A stretch of DNA of 64,000 nt. It comes from Ruminococcus sp. GTDB taxonomy: Bacteria; Bacillota; Clostridia; Oscillospirales; Ruminococcaceae. The stretch lies in the NCBI GenBank assembly GCA_029060305.1, contig JAIDUG010000050.1:1-64000 (forward strand), in the 5' to 3' direction. The position numbers and the translations under genes were made by a program. Under the pieces are notes generated by a model that saw only the letters and a list, made by a program, of their open reading frames with translations, was not told the origin of the DNA and did no database searches. Shown piece by piece: positions 7,028-17,200 of this stretch. Numbering within the stretch: the stretch's first letter is position 1; each line of letters starts with the position of its first letter.

Positions 7028-7969
7028 TTAAAATATTTCCTTGAAAGATTCGGGAACATTTACATTAATTCCGTTGAGATATGCAAGAGGGGAATTTTCA
7101 GGAAATGCAAATCTGAGAGAGCAGGCACATAACGCTTGTCTGAAAACTCCGTAGCGTTTGTTGGCAGATATATTGCCGTATTTTCCGTCACCTAAAAGAG
7201 GAGCGTTTATGTGGGCAAGATGTGCTCTTATCTGGTGGGTACGTCCTGTAAAAAGCGTTACTTCAATAAGCGAAAGTCCTTTTTTTCTGTCAAGAACTTT
7301 GTAACCTGTTTTTATTTCCTTGTAACCGTCTTTCTGCGTGTCTGAAATACGGACGATATTTCTTGTATCGTCTTTTCTGTGGTATGCGGAAATAATATCC
7401 TCATTTTTCGGCGGTGGCGAAACTGTTACACAATGGTATATTTTGTGGATTGTACCGTTTCGGACAGCCTCGTTTAACTCTCTCAGTGCGAAAGCGTTTT
7501 TTGCAGAAATAACTAAACCGCTTGTATTTCTGTCAAGACGACTGCACAAAGCCGGTGCAAATGAACTTTCAGATTGGGGGGAATATTCGCCCTTGTTGTA
7601 AAGATAGTGTTTTATACGGTTTATCAGAGTATCGGAAGTGCTTGTGCTGTTGGAATGTGAATCAAGTCCCACAGGCTTGAAAGCTATTAAAACGTTTTCG
7701 TCCTCATAGACTATATCCACACTGTCGGGAGCTTTAAGGAAATTCATATCGTGTTTTTTTTCGCCGGAAAGCTCCTGTTTCACATAGACGGTCACAACGT
7801 CCCCTGTTTTCAGAACCGCTGATATATCACAACGTTTTCCGTTGACTTTGATGTCCTTTTTCCTGAAAAGCCGGTACATCATGCTTTTTGGCAAATCGGG
7901 CAGGGCTTTTGTTATGAACTTGTCCGCACGTTGTCCGCTGTCGTTTTCGTTAACTGTAAAATTAACCAT
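7028..7969 (-). CDS. RluA-family 23S rRNA pseudouridine synthase
   Basis: A 313-residue enzyme with an N-terminal S4 RNA-binding domain (RADKFITKALPDLP...) and the RluA catalytic domain. The catalytic motif SRLDRNTSGLV (Asp in RLD) and the late motif GRTHQIRAHLAHI are present. It isomerises specific uridines in rRNA (RluC/RluD-like); which site cannot be assigned. The track ORF adds 27 upstream residues, but GTGAGG before ATG 7969 marks the start. Confidence 0.9.
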   Translation of the reverse strand: MVNFTVNENDSGQRADKFITKALPDLPKSMMYRLFRKKDIKVNGKRCDISAVLKTGDVVTVYVKQELSGEKKHDMNFLKAPDSVDIVYEDENVLIAFKPVGLDSHSNSTSTSDTLINRIKHYLYNKGEYSPQSESSFAPALCSRLDRNTSGLVISAKNAFALRELNEAVRNGTIHKIYHCVTVSPPPKNEDIISAYHRKDDTRNIVRISDTQKDGYKEIKTGYKVLDRKKGLSLIEVTLFTGRTHQIRAHLAHINAPLLGDGKYGNISANKRYGVFRQALCACSLRFAFPENSPLAYLNGINVNVPESFKEIF

Positions 7970-8082
7970 TGAAATTTTCCTCACTTTTTTAAAAATATTG
8001 TACATAATGTTCGGAATAATCTGTTGAAATTCGTAAAAACAACCAAACATTCCGGAAGAAATTGTTTTTTTCGTTTCTTGTA

Positions 8083-8111
8083 TTGCAATTTTAACAAAAA
8101 TATGATATAAT
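8083..8111 (+). promoter_or_regulatory. Promoter of the GH25 gene
   Basis: TTGCAA (8083-8088), 17 bp, TATAAT (8106-8111) preceded by ATGA (extended -10). It leaves an approximately 75-nt leader. Confidence 0.7.
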
Positions 8112-8141
8112 GTTACAAAAGGGTTACACGCAAAAATAGGT

Positions 8142-8161
8142 CTGTACCAGTTTTGGTACGG
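8142..8161 (+). other. Leader hairpin before the GH25 gene
   Basis: CTGTACCA-GTTT-TGGTACGG forms an 8-bp stem (one G-U) in the 5' leader, 33 nt before the start codon. The T-rich tail is interrupted, so this is not a strong terminator; it may stabilise the mRNA. Confidence 0.45.
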
Positions 8162-8193
8162 CTTTATTGTTTTAATAGAAAGGAAGGATAAAA

Positions 8194-10764
8194 ATGAAGC
8201 TATATAAAAGATTGCTTTCGGCTGTACTGTCCTGTGCAGTTATCGGGACAGCTATTATTCCGGACGGTATTTCCGGTACAGTAGCTGTTGATATTCCTGA
8301 AAATATTTCTGCTGAATTATATGATACCATAGATTATGAAGAAAGTAAAGAGGAATCGGAAACAACTATATCTGATAGTACAGATTTACAGACAGACTAT
8401 TCATTGTATTATGACTATATTTCCGAAATAAACAGCAAGGTTGAAAATGATAATTTTGACGGTCTTGTCCCTGTAAGCTACAAGATTTATGATATTGACG
8501 GCGACGGTATACAGGAAATGTTTATGTATTTCACTGACTATGATTTTTCTGTAAACAGCAAATCCTGCTGGCACATCATATCAACAACAAGTACATCACC
8601 TTTTATAATATATTCCGGAAATGCTGATACTACTTTCCGTAAATATGATAATCAACTGTACTATTCGTGGGTATATGACGGCAATCAGTTTATAGAACAG
8701 CTGACATACAACAATGGCATTTTTGAAAAATATGACGCTGAAATATATGATGATAATTTAAGTGAATTTAATGATTTCGGAACAGAGATTGATACATATG
8801 ACTGGAATGACCTTTCCGGACTTGACAGTATCAGCAATAATCAGGTAATTAATGATATTTCCAAAACAGATACAAACAATGTTGAGTTGCCTTTTAATGT
8901 ATTCGATATATACAACGCATATATGGGATATGCACTTACTACTACACAACCAACTACAACAACGACTACTACGACTACAACAACCACTACTACCACTACA
9001 ACGACAACAACTACGACCACTACTACGACGACTACAACAACAACGACTACTACAAAACCTACTACCACAACAACCACTACGACAACGACTACAAAACCCA
9101 CAACAACGTCAACTACTACTTCAAAAACAACTGAAACAACAAATCCGGCTACTACAACCACCACCAAACCAGATAATACTACTACAGCAAAATCAACAAC
9201 TTCAAAAACAACTACAAAAACCACTTCAGCTACTACAACCACCAGCAAATCAAATAACACTACTACAGCCAAAACCACTACTTCAAAAACGACTGCAAAA
9301 TCCACAACCGCAAGTAATACCACTACAACAAGTACAGCGTCTACAACCAAAAAGAAAACTACAACCAAATCAACCACCAAAAAAACAACTACCACAACCA
9401 CTACTACACCGACAACCACTACAACTACAACAATTCCTGTTGACCTTGACCCAGTGCTTTTGCAGAGACAGTCAAAAGGTATTGACGTTTCGACATGGCA
9501 AGGTCATATTGACTGGAAAGCCGTAAAAGAAGCCGGTGTTGAATTTGCAATAATGCGTGCCGGTTACGGAAGATACATCACTCAGAAAGACCCCACTTTC
9601 GATTACAATATGCAGAACGCTCAGGCAAACGGTATTGCGTGTGGTGCTTACTGGTACAGTTACGCAACAGACGTTGAATCAGCTATTCAGGAAGCTGAGG
9701 TCTGCTACGAGGTAATAAAGGATTACGATTTTTCATTCCCTATATACTTTGATATTGAAGACCCGTCACAAGACTATCTGACACCAGCAGAAATTTCAGA
9801 AATAACAGATGCTTTCTGTACTACACTCTCTGAAAAAGGTTATCGTGTAGGTATATACAGTTATACCACATTCCTCAGGACAAAGATTTATACAGATGTT
9901 CTTGAAAAATACGACGTATGGATTGCGAACTTTGATGTTTCAGCACCTTACTACAGCGGAAAATACGAAATGTGGCAGTTTACGGCAAGCGGTTACGTTG
10001 ACGGAATAGAGGGTGAAGTTGACCTTGATGTTTCATATTTAAACTATCCATATATGATGTCACCTGATACATATGTTGATACACCTGCTACTACTTTCGA
10101 TTACACTATAAAGGATATAACAACAACCACAACTGCAAAATATCTTTACAAAGGTATTGACGTTTCAGTATGGCAGGGCGAAATCGACTGGCAGGCTGTA
10201 AAGGATTCGGGTGAAGTTGACTATGCAATTATACGTGCCGGTTATGGTAAACTTTTAAGTCAGGAAGACGAATATTTCGACTACAACGTAACTACAGCAC
10301 AGAGTTTAGGTATTGACTGCGGTGCTTACTGGTACAGTTACGCAACTGATGTTGAAAGTGCCATTGAGGAAGCAAAAACTTTCTGCGAGATTATCAAGGA
10401 TTACAAATTTGAATATCCTGTTTACTTTGATATTGAAGACCCTTGTTTTGATAATATGAGCAACGAAGAAATCCGTGACATTACTGATGCTTTCTGTATG
10501 TACATGGAAGAACAGGGTTATTGTTGCGGAGTAACAAGCTATTCTAACTTCCTTAAAAACAAGCTGGGAGCTTCATTCCTCAAAAAGTACGCTGTATGGA
10601 TTGCACACTATAATGTAAGAAAACCAAGCTACGGCGGTTATTACGGAATGTGGCAGTATTCAAGCAACGGCACGATAGACGGTATAAACGGTATCGTTGA
10701 CCTTGACTATGTATATATTGACTATCCTGAGCTTATGATTGAATGTCACCGCAACGGTTATTAA
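8194..10764 (+). CDS. Secreted tandem GH25 lysozyme with poly-Thr linker
   Basis: An 856-residue exported protein. In order: signal peptide (1-32), an N-terminal domain of unknown function (about 60-240) with a calcium-loop-like DIDGDGIQE, a Thr-rich linker (249-413) including an uninterrupted run of about 40 Thr, and two GH25 muramidase domains (about 427-635 and 650-850). Each GH25 copy shows KGIDVS-WQG and the acidic catalytic block YFDIEDP. GH25 enzymes cleave the beta-1,4 bond of peptidoglycan. The linker is the type found in ruminococcal extracellular enzymes and could be glycosylated. The gene is monocistronic, with its own promoter and terminator. Self-wall remodelling or attack on competitors are both possible. 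Confidence 0.92.
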   Translation: MKLYKRLLSAVLSCAVIGTAIIPDGISGTVAVDIPENISAELYDTIDYEESKEESETTISDSTDLQTDYSLYYDYISEINSKVENDNFDGLVPVSYKIYDIDGDGIQEMFMYFTDYDFSVNSKSCWHIISTTSTSPFIIYSGNADTTFRKYDNQLYYSWVYDGNQFIEQLTYNNGIFEKYDAEIYDDNLSEFNDFGTEIDTYDWNDLSGLDSISNNQVINDISKTDTNNVELPFNVFDIYNAYMGYALTTTQPTTTTTTTTTTTTTTTTTTTTTTTTTTTTTTTTTTKPTTTTTTTTTTTKPTTTSTTTSKTTETTNPATTTTTKPDNTTTAKSTTSKTTTKTTSATTTTSKSNNTTTAKTTTSKTTAKSTTASNTTTTSTASTTKKKTTTKSTTKKTTTTTTTTPTTTTTTTIPVDLDPVLLQRQSKGIDVSTWQGHIDWKAVKEAGVEFAIMRAGYGRYITQKDPTFDYNMQNAQANGIACGAYWYSYATDVESAIQEAEVCYEVIKDYDFSFPIYFDIEDPSQDYLTPAEISEITDAFCTTLSEKGYRVGIYSYTTFLRTKIYTDVLEKYDVWIANFDVSAPYYSGKYEMWQFTASGYVDGIEGEVDLDVSYLNYPYMMSPDTYVDTPATTFDYTIKDITTTTTAKYLYKGIDVSVWQGEIDWQAVKDSGEVDYAIIRAGYGKLLSQEDEYFDYNVTTAQSLGIDCGAYWYSYATDVESAIEEAKTFCEIIKDYKFEYPVYFDIEDPCFDNMSNEEIRDITDAFCMYMEEQGYCCGVTSYSNFLKNKLGASFLKKYAVWIAHYNVRKPSYGGYYGMWQYSSNGTIDGINGIVDLDYVYIDYPELMIECHRNGY
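8938..9432 (+). repeat. Thr-codon repeat tract
   Basis: About 165 codons, mostly ACN, with interspersed K, S, A, P and N codons. ACA, ACT, ACG and ACC are mixed irregularly rather than in a short perfect microsatellite. The antisense reading is the long poly-Val ORF in the track, which is a shadow. Confidence 0.9.
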
Positions 10765-10771
10765 AAATATG

Positions 10772-10806
10772 AATCCCCACGTTTTTACAGACGTGGGGAT
10801 TTCTTA
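10772..10806 (+). terminator. Terminator of the GH25 gene
   Basis: AATCCCCACGT / ACGTGGGGATT perfect 11-bp stem, with only a short T-rich tail (TTCTTAT). Confidence 0.75.
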
Positions 10807-10815
10807 TATAAAAAG

Positions 10816-10844
10816 TTGACGTATAAACAATAATATGGTATAAT
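10816..10844 (+). promoter_or_regulatory. Promoter of addBA
   Basis: TTGACG (10816-10821), 17 bp, TATAAT (10839-10844) with ATGG before it (extended -10). Confidence 0.8.
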
Positions 10845-10892
10845 TACTATACATCAAAAACACACAAGTATGTAACAAAAGGGGGATTTTTT

Positions 10893-13800
10893 ATGGTGAA
10901 TTTTATTACAGGTCAGGCAGGAACAGGTAAAACTACTTTTCTGTTTGACGAAATAAAAAATAATTCCGGAAAACAGCTTATAATTGTACCGGAACAGTTT
11001 TCGTATGAATTTGACAAGAAACTCTATTCATTTATCGGTGCGAAAAAATTCAATGAAATTTTTTCACTGAGTTTTACCGGACTTGCAAGACAGATTTTTC
11101 AGATTTACGGAGAACCTGAAAGAAAAGGCGAATATGCCGATAATTATGCAAGAATGATACTCATATATCAGGCTATATCGTCAGTTCAGAATAACAAGAA
11201 TTCTCTGGAATATTTCAACAAACAAAGCTCATATAACGGCTTTGCGGAGGAAGTGCTTGACCTTATAAACAATATGAAACGCTCAGGAATATCCCCTGAA
11301 ATGCTTGCTGAAAAATCTGAACTTCTTGATACCCGTCTCCGTAAAAAGACAAATGATATTGCGAATATATATTCAGAATATGAAAAGCTGATGAGCGAAT
11401 ATGGATTCAAGGATAATTTTGAAAATATTATAGAAGCCTCAAAAATTGCCTTCCGTGAAGAATGGTTCAGGGGAATGAATATATATATAGACGAATTTGA
11501 AAGTTTTACCGGCGACCAGTTGGAAATGATAAAAGTTATGATTTATTCTGCTGAAAACGTTTATATAGCACTCCGTACCGACAATGTGAATGCAGGCGAA
11601 TTTACTCTCTTTGATACGGTAAACCGTACATACCGCACAATCCGAAAAATCTGCGACGAACTCTGTATACCAATATCATCAAGAAAAAATATAGTCTGTA
11701 AAAATAAATGGAGATTCAACAGTGCAGACCTTGAATATATCAGCGGTCATATTATGCGTAACGGTAATGGCAATAAGAAAACGGAAAATATTCCTTTACC
11801 GGAAAATATAAGGATATTTGAGGCTGGCGATATGTATAGTGAAGTAGAATACGTATGTGCTACAATAAAACACCTCATATACAATGACAAAAATCTGAAA
11901 TACAAAGATATTGCAGTAATATCAAATAATATTGAGGACTATGCCGATATTCTGAAAGATACATTTGCAAGATGTGAAATACCTTATTTCCTGAGTATGT
12001 CAAAACCTGTAATGCACACTTCAATAATGGTATTTATCAATTCATTGCTTGACCTGCTTACCGCAAGAAAATTAAAGACAGAAAATATTTTCCGTCTCAT
12101 TAAATGCGGATTACTTGATATTCCGGTTAAAAATGATTCTCTTACAGATATAGCACAGTTTGACAATTACTGCTATAAATGGAATATTGACGGCGATACA
12201 TGGAATCAGCCTTTCATTGACGAAAAAGACGAAAATATTGAAGAGATAAGAAAATCTGTTATTGAACCGATAAATAAAGTAAAAAATAAAATTTCCAAAA
12301 AAAATAAGGCTGTCGATATGTGCAGGATTATTTATGAATACCTTGCGGAATGTGGTACAGAAAAAAGTATCAACCATATGATGCACGAACTCATAAAAAA
12401 CGGTCGTGACTATGAAGCATCTGAACTTAAAAGATTATGGTCGTGTGTAATGGATATACTTGACAGTATCGCTGAAACCCTCGGCGAAAAGGTAATATCA
12501 TTTTCTGAAATGTCACGCATAATAAAGTCAATGATAGGCAGGATAGAATATTCCGTACCGCCACAGACCCTTGATTCAGTGATGACAGCTTCCGCACGTA
12601 CAGCAAGGCTCAGTTCACCTAAAGTTGTATTTGTAATCGGTGCAAATGAAGGTATTTTTCCAAGTAACAGCAGTCAGCACGGTCTGTTTTCGGAGACGGA
12701 CAAGTGCAGACTTTATGAAAAAGGTATCGAAATATCGCACCCTTTGTCTGAAATAATATCAGCCGAAAGACTTGTTGTATACAAGGCTCTTTCCTATGCT
12801 TCAGATAAACTTTTCATAACATATACACTTTCTGATTTATCCGGCACAAGTAAGTATCCTGCTTCAGTAACTGACAATATAATTGAAATGTTTAACGACA
12901 ATAGCATTCGTCTGAAAAAGGAAGATATTCCGCAGGACTACTATGCAGTAACACTTCATTCGGCATTTTATCACTATATGCAGAATGTAAGCCAGAATAA
13001 TGTTTGCAATGCTTCAATCAAAAAAATACTTATGGAAGTACCGGAATATAAAAGCCGTATAGAATATATAACAGACCGTTCACAATTCCGTCAGGATTAC
13101 AGGATAGATACGGACGTTATGAAAAACCTTAAATCATTTGAGCCACTTAAACTTTCTGCAACAGGTGTTGAAGATTACAATAAATGTCACTTTATGTACT
13201 TCTGTAAAAATTTCCTCAAACTCAAGGAATACAAAAAAGTAGAAATAAACAGTCTTGAAATCGGTAACATTATACATTACTGTTTCTGCAAAATATTAAT
13301 GAATACCAACAAAGAACAGTTTATTAATCTGTCTCTGGAAGAACTCAGAAAACTTATAAAAAAATATGCGGAAGAATATAAAAATGAAAAACTTTCGGGA
13401 AATTTCAGCAAAAATTCAAGTTTTGAGTTTATGTTCAGGAAGATTATTGATTTTGCATTATTTGCGTTCATTCATTTACAGAACGAACTCAAGCATACTG
13501 ATTTTGTACCAAAGAAATTTGAAATTGAACTCCGTGACAAATACGCACTCAGTCTTGATTTCGGCGACGGCTATAAACTGAATTTAGACGGAAAGATTGA
13601 CCGTGCTGATGTATGGACGAAAGACAACAAAAAATATCTCAGAATTATTGACTATAAAAGCAGTGTAAAGACAAAAAATATTACTGTGGAAACCCTTGCG
13701 GGCGGTCTTAATCTTCAGATGTTGATTTATCTTTTTGTTGCAACGGAAGAAAACGGATTTTTCAGTGGCTATCTTCCGGCAGGAGTACTCTATTCACCGT

Positions 13801-14252
13801 TTTTTGCAAAAGATATATCAAGCAATACAGACCACCTTAAAAACGATACAAGTATAAATTCGGCTTTCCGTTCTGTCGGACTTGTTCTCGGAGACAAAGA
13901 TGTCCTTAAAGCTATGGAAAAAGATATAAAAGGCGAATTTATTCCTGTAAAATTCAAAAATAAAACGGAACTGGAAAAAAGTAACAGCTCGTGTATATCT
14001 TCGGATTCAATGGAAAAGCTCAGAAAATATGTATACAGCAGACTGGTTGAAATGGCAGAGTTTCTTCTTTCCGGAAACGTTGAGGCAAAACCTCAGGTCA
14101 TAAAAAATATTTCAGAGCCGTGCAAATATTGTAGTTATATAAATATATGTAATAATTCATCGCAGGAAGTAAAAACCACTCCGGACGAAAAAAAGGATTT
14201 TATTAAAGAAATATTGGGGAATCATCTTGAAAAACAGGGGGAAGAAGAATGA
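10893..14252 (+). CDS. addB: ATP-dependent nuclease subunit B (AddB)
   Basis: The 1119-residue partner of AddA in the AddAB helicase-nuclease, which resects double-strand breaks and loads RecA in Gram-positive bacteria. Walker A GQAGTGKTT is at residues 7-15. The C-terminal RecB-like nuclease region is seen as LRIIDYKSS, with the iron-sulphur cysteines C-x2-C-x5-C (EPCKYCSYINIC) near the end and their distant partner in YNKCHFMYFC. Size matches the family. The stop overlaps the addA start (ATGA), giving a 1:1 translational couple. Confidence 0.95.
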   Translation: MVNFITGQAGTGKTTFLFDEIKNNSGKQLIIVPEQFSYEFDKKLYSFIGAKKFNEIFSLSFTGLARQIFQIYGEPERKGEYADNYARMILIYQAISSVQNNKNSLEYFNKQSSYNGFAEEVLDLINNMKRSGISPEMLAEKSELLDTRLRKKTNDIANIYSEYEKLMSEYGFKDNFENIIEASKIAFREEWFRGMNIYIDEFESFTGDQLEMIKVMIYSAENVYIALRTDNVNAGEFTLFDTVNRTYRTIRKICDELCIPISSRKNIVCKNKWRFNSADLEYISGHIMRNGNGNKKTENIPLPENIRIFEAGDMYSEVEYVCATIKHLIYNDKNLKYKDIAVISNNIEDYADILKDTFARCEIPYFLSMSKPVMHTSIMVFINSLLDLLTARKLKTENIFRLIKCGLLDIPVKNDSLTDIAQFDNYCYKWNIDGDTWNQPFIDEKDENIEEIRKSVIEPINKVKNKISKKNKAVDMCRIIYEYLAECGTEKSINHMMHELIKNGRDYEASELKRLWSCVMDILDSIAETLGEKVISFSEMSRIIKSMIGRIEYSVPPQTLDSVMTASARTARLSSPKVVFVIGANEGIFPSNSSQHGLFSETDKCRLYEKGIEISHPLSEIISAERLVVYKALSYASDKLFITYTLSDLSGTSKYPASVTDNIIEMFNDNSIRLKKEDIPQDYYAVTLHSAFYHYMQNVSQNNVCNASIKKILMEVPEYKSRIEYITDRSQFRQDYRIDTDVMKNLKSFEPLKLSATGVEDYNKCHFMYFCKNFLKLKEYKKVEINSLEIGNIIHYCFCKILMNTNKEQFINLSLEELRKLIKKYAEEYKNEKLSGNFSKNSSFEFMFRKIIDFALFAFIHLQNELKHTDFVPKKFEIELRDKYALSLDFGDGYKLNLDGKIDRADVWTKDNKKYLRIIDYKSSVKTKNITVETLAGGLNLQMLIYLFVATEENGFFSGYLPAGVLYSPFFAKDISSNTDHLKNDTSINSAFRSVGLVLGDKDVLKAMEKDIKGEFIPVKFKNKTELEKSNSSCISSDSMEKLRKYVYSRLVEMAEFLLSGNVEAKPQVIKNISEPCKYCSYINICNNSSQEVKTTPDEKKDFIKEILGNHLEKQGEEE

Positions 14253-17200
14253 ACAGTACAACTGAACCGAAAAATAAAATAAATTCGTCAGTGAAATGGA
14301 CAAAAGAACAGGAAAATACAATCAATGCAGTAAATTCGTCTCTGATTGTATCAGCAGCGGCCGGAAGTGGTAAAACTGCCGTTCTTACTGAAAGACTTGT
14401 AAAACTGATTTCAAATCCGGAATCGGGTGTAAGAGCGGACAGAATAATTGCAGTTACTTTTACAAACGATGCGGCATCTGAACTGAAAAAACGTCTTGAC
14501 AAAAAGCTGAGCAGACTCATAAAAGAAAATCCCTCTGATACTCACCTGATACAACAGCAGATACTTTTACAGAATGCCAAAATTTCCACTATAAATTCTT
14601 TCTGTTTTGAGATATTAAGAGACCACATCACTGACGAGGGTATAACATCGGGATTCCGTGTTATAGAGGAAACTTATAACAAGGTTCTCAAATCTCAGGC
14701 TATGGACGAACTTATTGAATATTACAGTCAGAATGAATATGATAAACTTTCATTTATGTACGATTGTTTCTGTAAAAACAATATTGACAGGATTAGAATA
14801 GTAATTGAAGATGTTGACAGATTTCTTTCTTCTGTGGCTTTCACGGACGAATGGCTTGATACTGCCGTTTCGGAATACAGGAAAGACTTTCAGAATACTA
14901 TTTATTATAAATGTCTTATGGAAAATCTTGATAAAGCACTGGCTATTTCCGAAGAATGTTGTGATGAACTTGCAAAAGCATTCGACGGAGATACTACAAA
15001 TAAGAAATATAATGATACTCTTGAAAAATTAAATATTGAATCTGTCAGAATAAAGAGTTTCAGCAATAAACTGATGAATGGCATTATTCCTGACAAAGAC
15101 GAAATTGATAACGTGACGACGTTTGTAAAAGGTATAAGCAAAGACAGAAAACCTAAGTATTCTTTTAACGAATATAATTGGAACACTATGCTAAAAAAAC
15201 GTGGCATATACAAAAATTGTGTAAAAAAAGCCCGTGCATTCTGTGAAGACTTTGAAAATACTTTCAGTCTTTCTGCCAAAGTAACGGAAATCCTTGTTGA
15301 AATGGTTAAAGAATACCAGTCACTCTTGTGGAAAAAGAAATGTGAAAAAAATGCTATAAGTTTTGACGACGGTGAACGCATAGCACTGAAAATTCTTTCA
15401 AAAAGAGACGAAGACGGTAATATTGTTCAGTCTGAAACAGCAAAGCAAATAGCTGATTTTTACGACATAATAATGATTGACGAATATCAGGATTCAAACA
15501 ATAAAGAAGATATGATTTTCAAACTTATTTCAAAGGACTATCATCTTGACGAAAACGGAAGACCAATGTATGGAAGTAACGCTTTTCTTGTAGGTGATGT
15601 AAAACAGTCAATTTATCGTTTCCGTCTTACAAACCCCGAAAATTTCATAGCTACCGTTGAAAGTTCAGAAAAATATACTCCCACAAGCAATGCAATAAAC
15701 AAGAAAATCGCCCTCAATAAGAATTTCCGCAGTTCACGTGAAGTCATAAACTTTGTAAATTATATTTTCAGCCGTATAATGTCCAGAAAATGCGGAGACG
15801 TTGATTATAACAGTGACGAGGAAATACTTCATTTTGGTGCGACTGCTTACGACAATGACGGCAGTGACAGACTTACACATATTGCTTTTATAAAAGAAAC
15901 AAATACAGAGGACGAAAATGACAACGACGAAGAAAAAAGTCAGTCTGTCAGAAATAAAAATGATAAACCGAATGCGGAAGCCCTTTATACTGCACGAAAG
16001 ATAAAGGAAATGCTTGACAGCGGTGCAGAGGTAATCTGTGAAAACGGTGAAAAACGTCCCTGTAGACCGTCAGACTTCTGCATACTTCTCCGTAAAAACA
16101 AATCTATAAAGACGTATACGAAAGCACTTGAAAAACTCGGTATTCCGTCAAACAGCAAGGAAGAAAAAGGCTATCTCCAATCATACGAAATAACTGTACT
16201 TATCAATTTACTGAAAATCATAGATAATCCCTTGCTTGACGTTCCGATGACAGCAGTTATGACTTCACCTATGTATATGTTCAAAATTTCGGAGATAGCG
16301 TATATAAAGTCCATTGATAATACATTACCATTATTTTCTGTTATGCAGAATATGGTCAGCAATAATAACGTCAGTCATAACAGCGGACTTGTTGAAAGAT
16401 GTATAAGATTTCTTAAATCACTTGAAAATTTCCGTCTTGACTCCATAACAATGACAGTCGGAGAGCTTATCAATAAGATTTATGATACTACTGACTTTAT
16501 TTCAGTAATGCAACTTTACAGCGACGGTGAAAGAAAACGTGCAAATTTACGTGCGCTTATCCATCATGCCAGAAACTATGAGAATTTTGTATCATTTGAG
16601 AATAACGGCGGACTGGGCGGATTTCTCCGTCATATTGATACGATTATCCAAAATGATAAAGATTTTGAACAAATCAGGTCTTCAGCACCGTCCGGCGACT
16701 ATGTTTCAGTAATGACATTACACAAATCAAAGGGACTTGAATTTACTTTTGTTTTCATAGCCGAAACAGACCCTTCAAATAACAACGATAAAAGTATTGT
16801 ATTATGTTCTCCGGACGGTAAAATAGGATATACGCTTTATGAAAACAGTCCGGAAAGTTATAAACTTACAAAATACAATACTTATCAGAAAGATTCTATT
16901 AAAGAAGAAAATGAAAGAAATGACCGCAGTGAATCAATGCGTCTGATGTATGTAGGATTTACGAGAGCAAAACAGAAACTTTTCATAAACCTTAAAATCA
17001 ATGAAAAAATAATTAAAAAAATTGAAACACTTATCAGCAATTATAATGAAGATATTTCAGAACAGGCTTGCGAGTATAAATTTTTCAGTGAATGGCTGTG
17101 GCTGTGCCTTATGCAACACACTGACTTTGAAGATATTGCAAAAGAAATTGATATTGATAGTCACTTGAATCTTCCCGAACCTTTATGTAACGACAGAATA

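Noticed and set aside
8101-8193. Cyclic-di-GMP or other riboswitch before the GH25 gene
   Set aside because: The leader has only one small hairpin and none of the conserved cores I know.
8841-9419. 192-residue poly-Val ORF on the minus strand
   Set aside because: It is the antisense reading of the Thr-codon tract of the GH25 gene, without a ribosome site.
8938-9432. CRISPR-like or microsatellite array
   Set aside because: The repeat is coding (Thr linker), with no constant repeat-spacer pattern.
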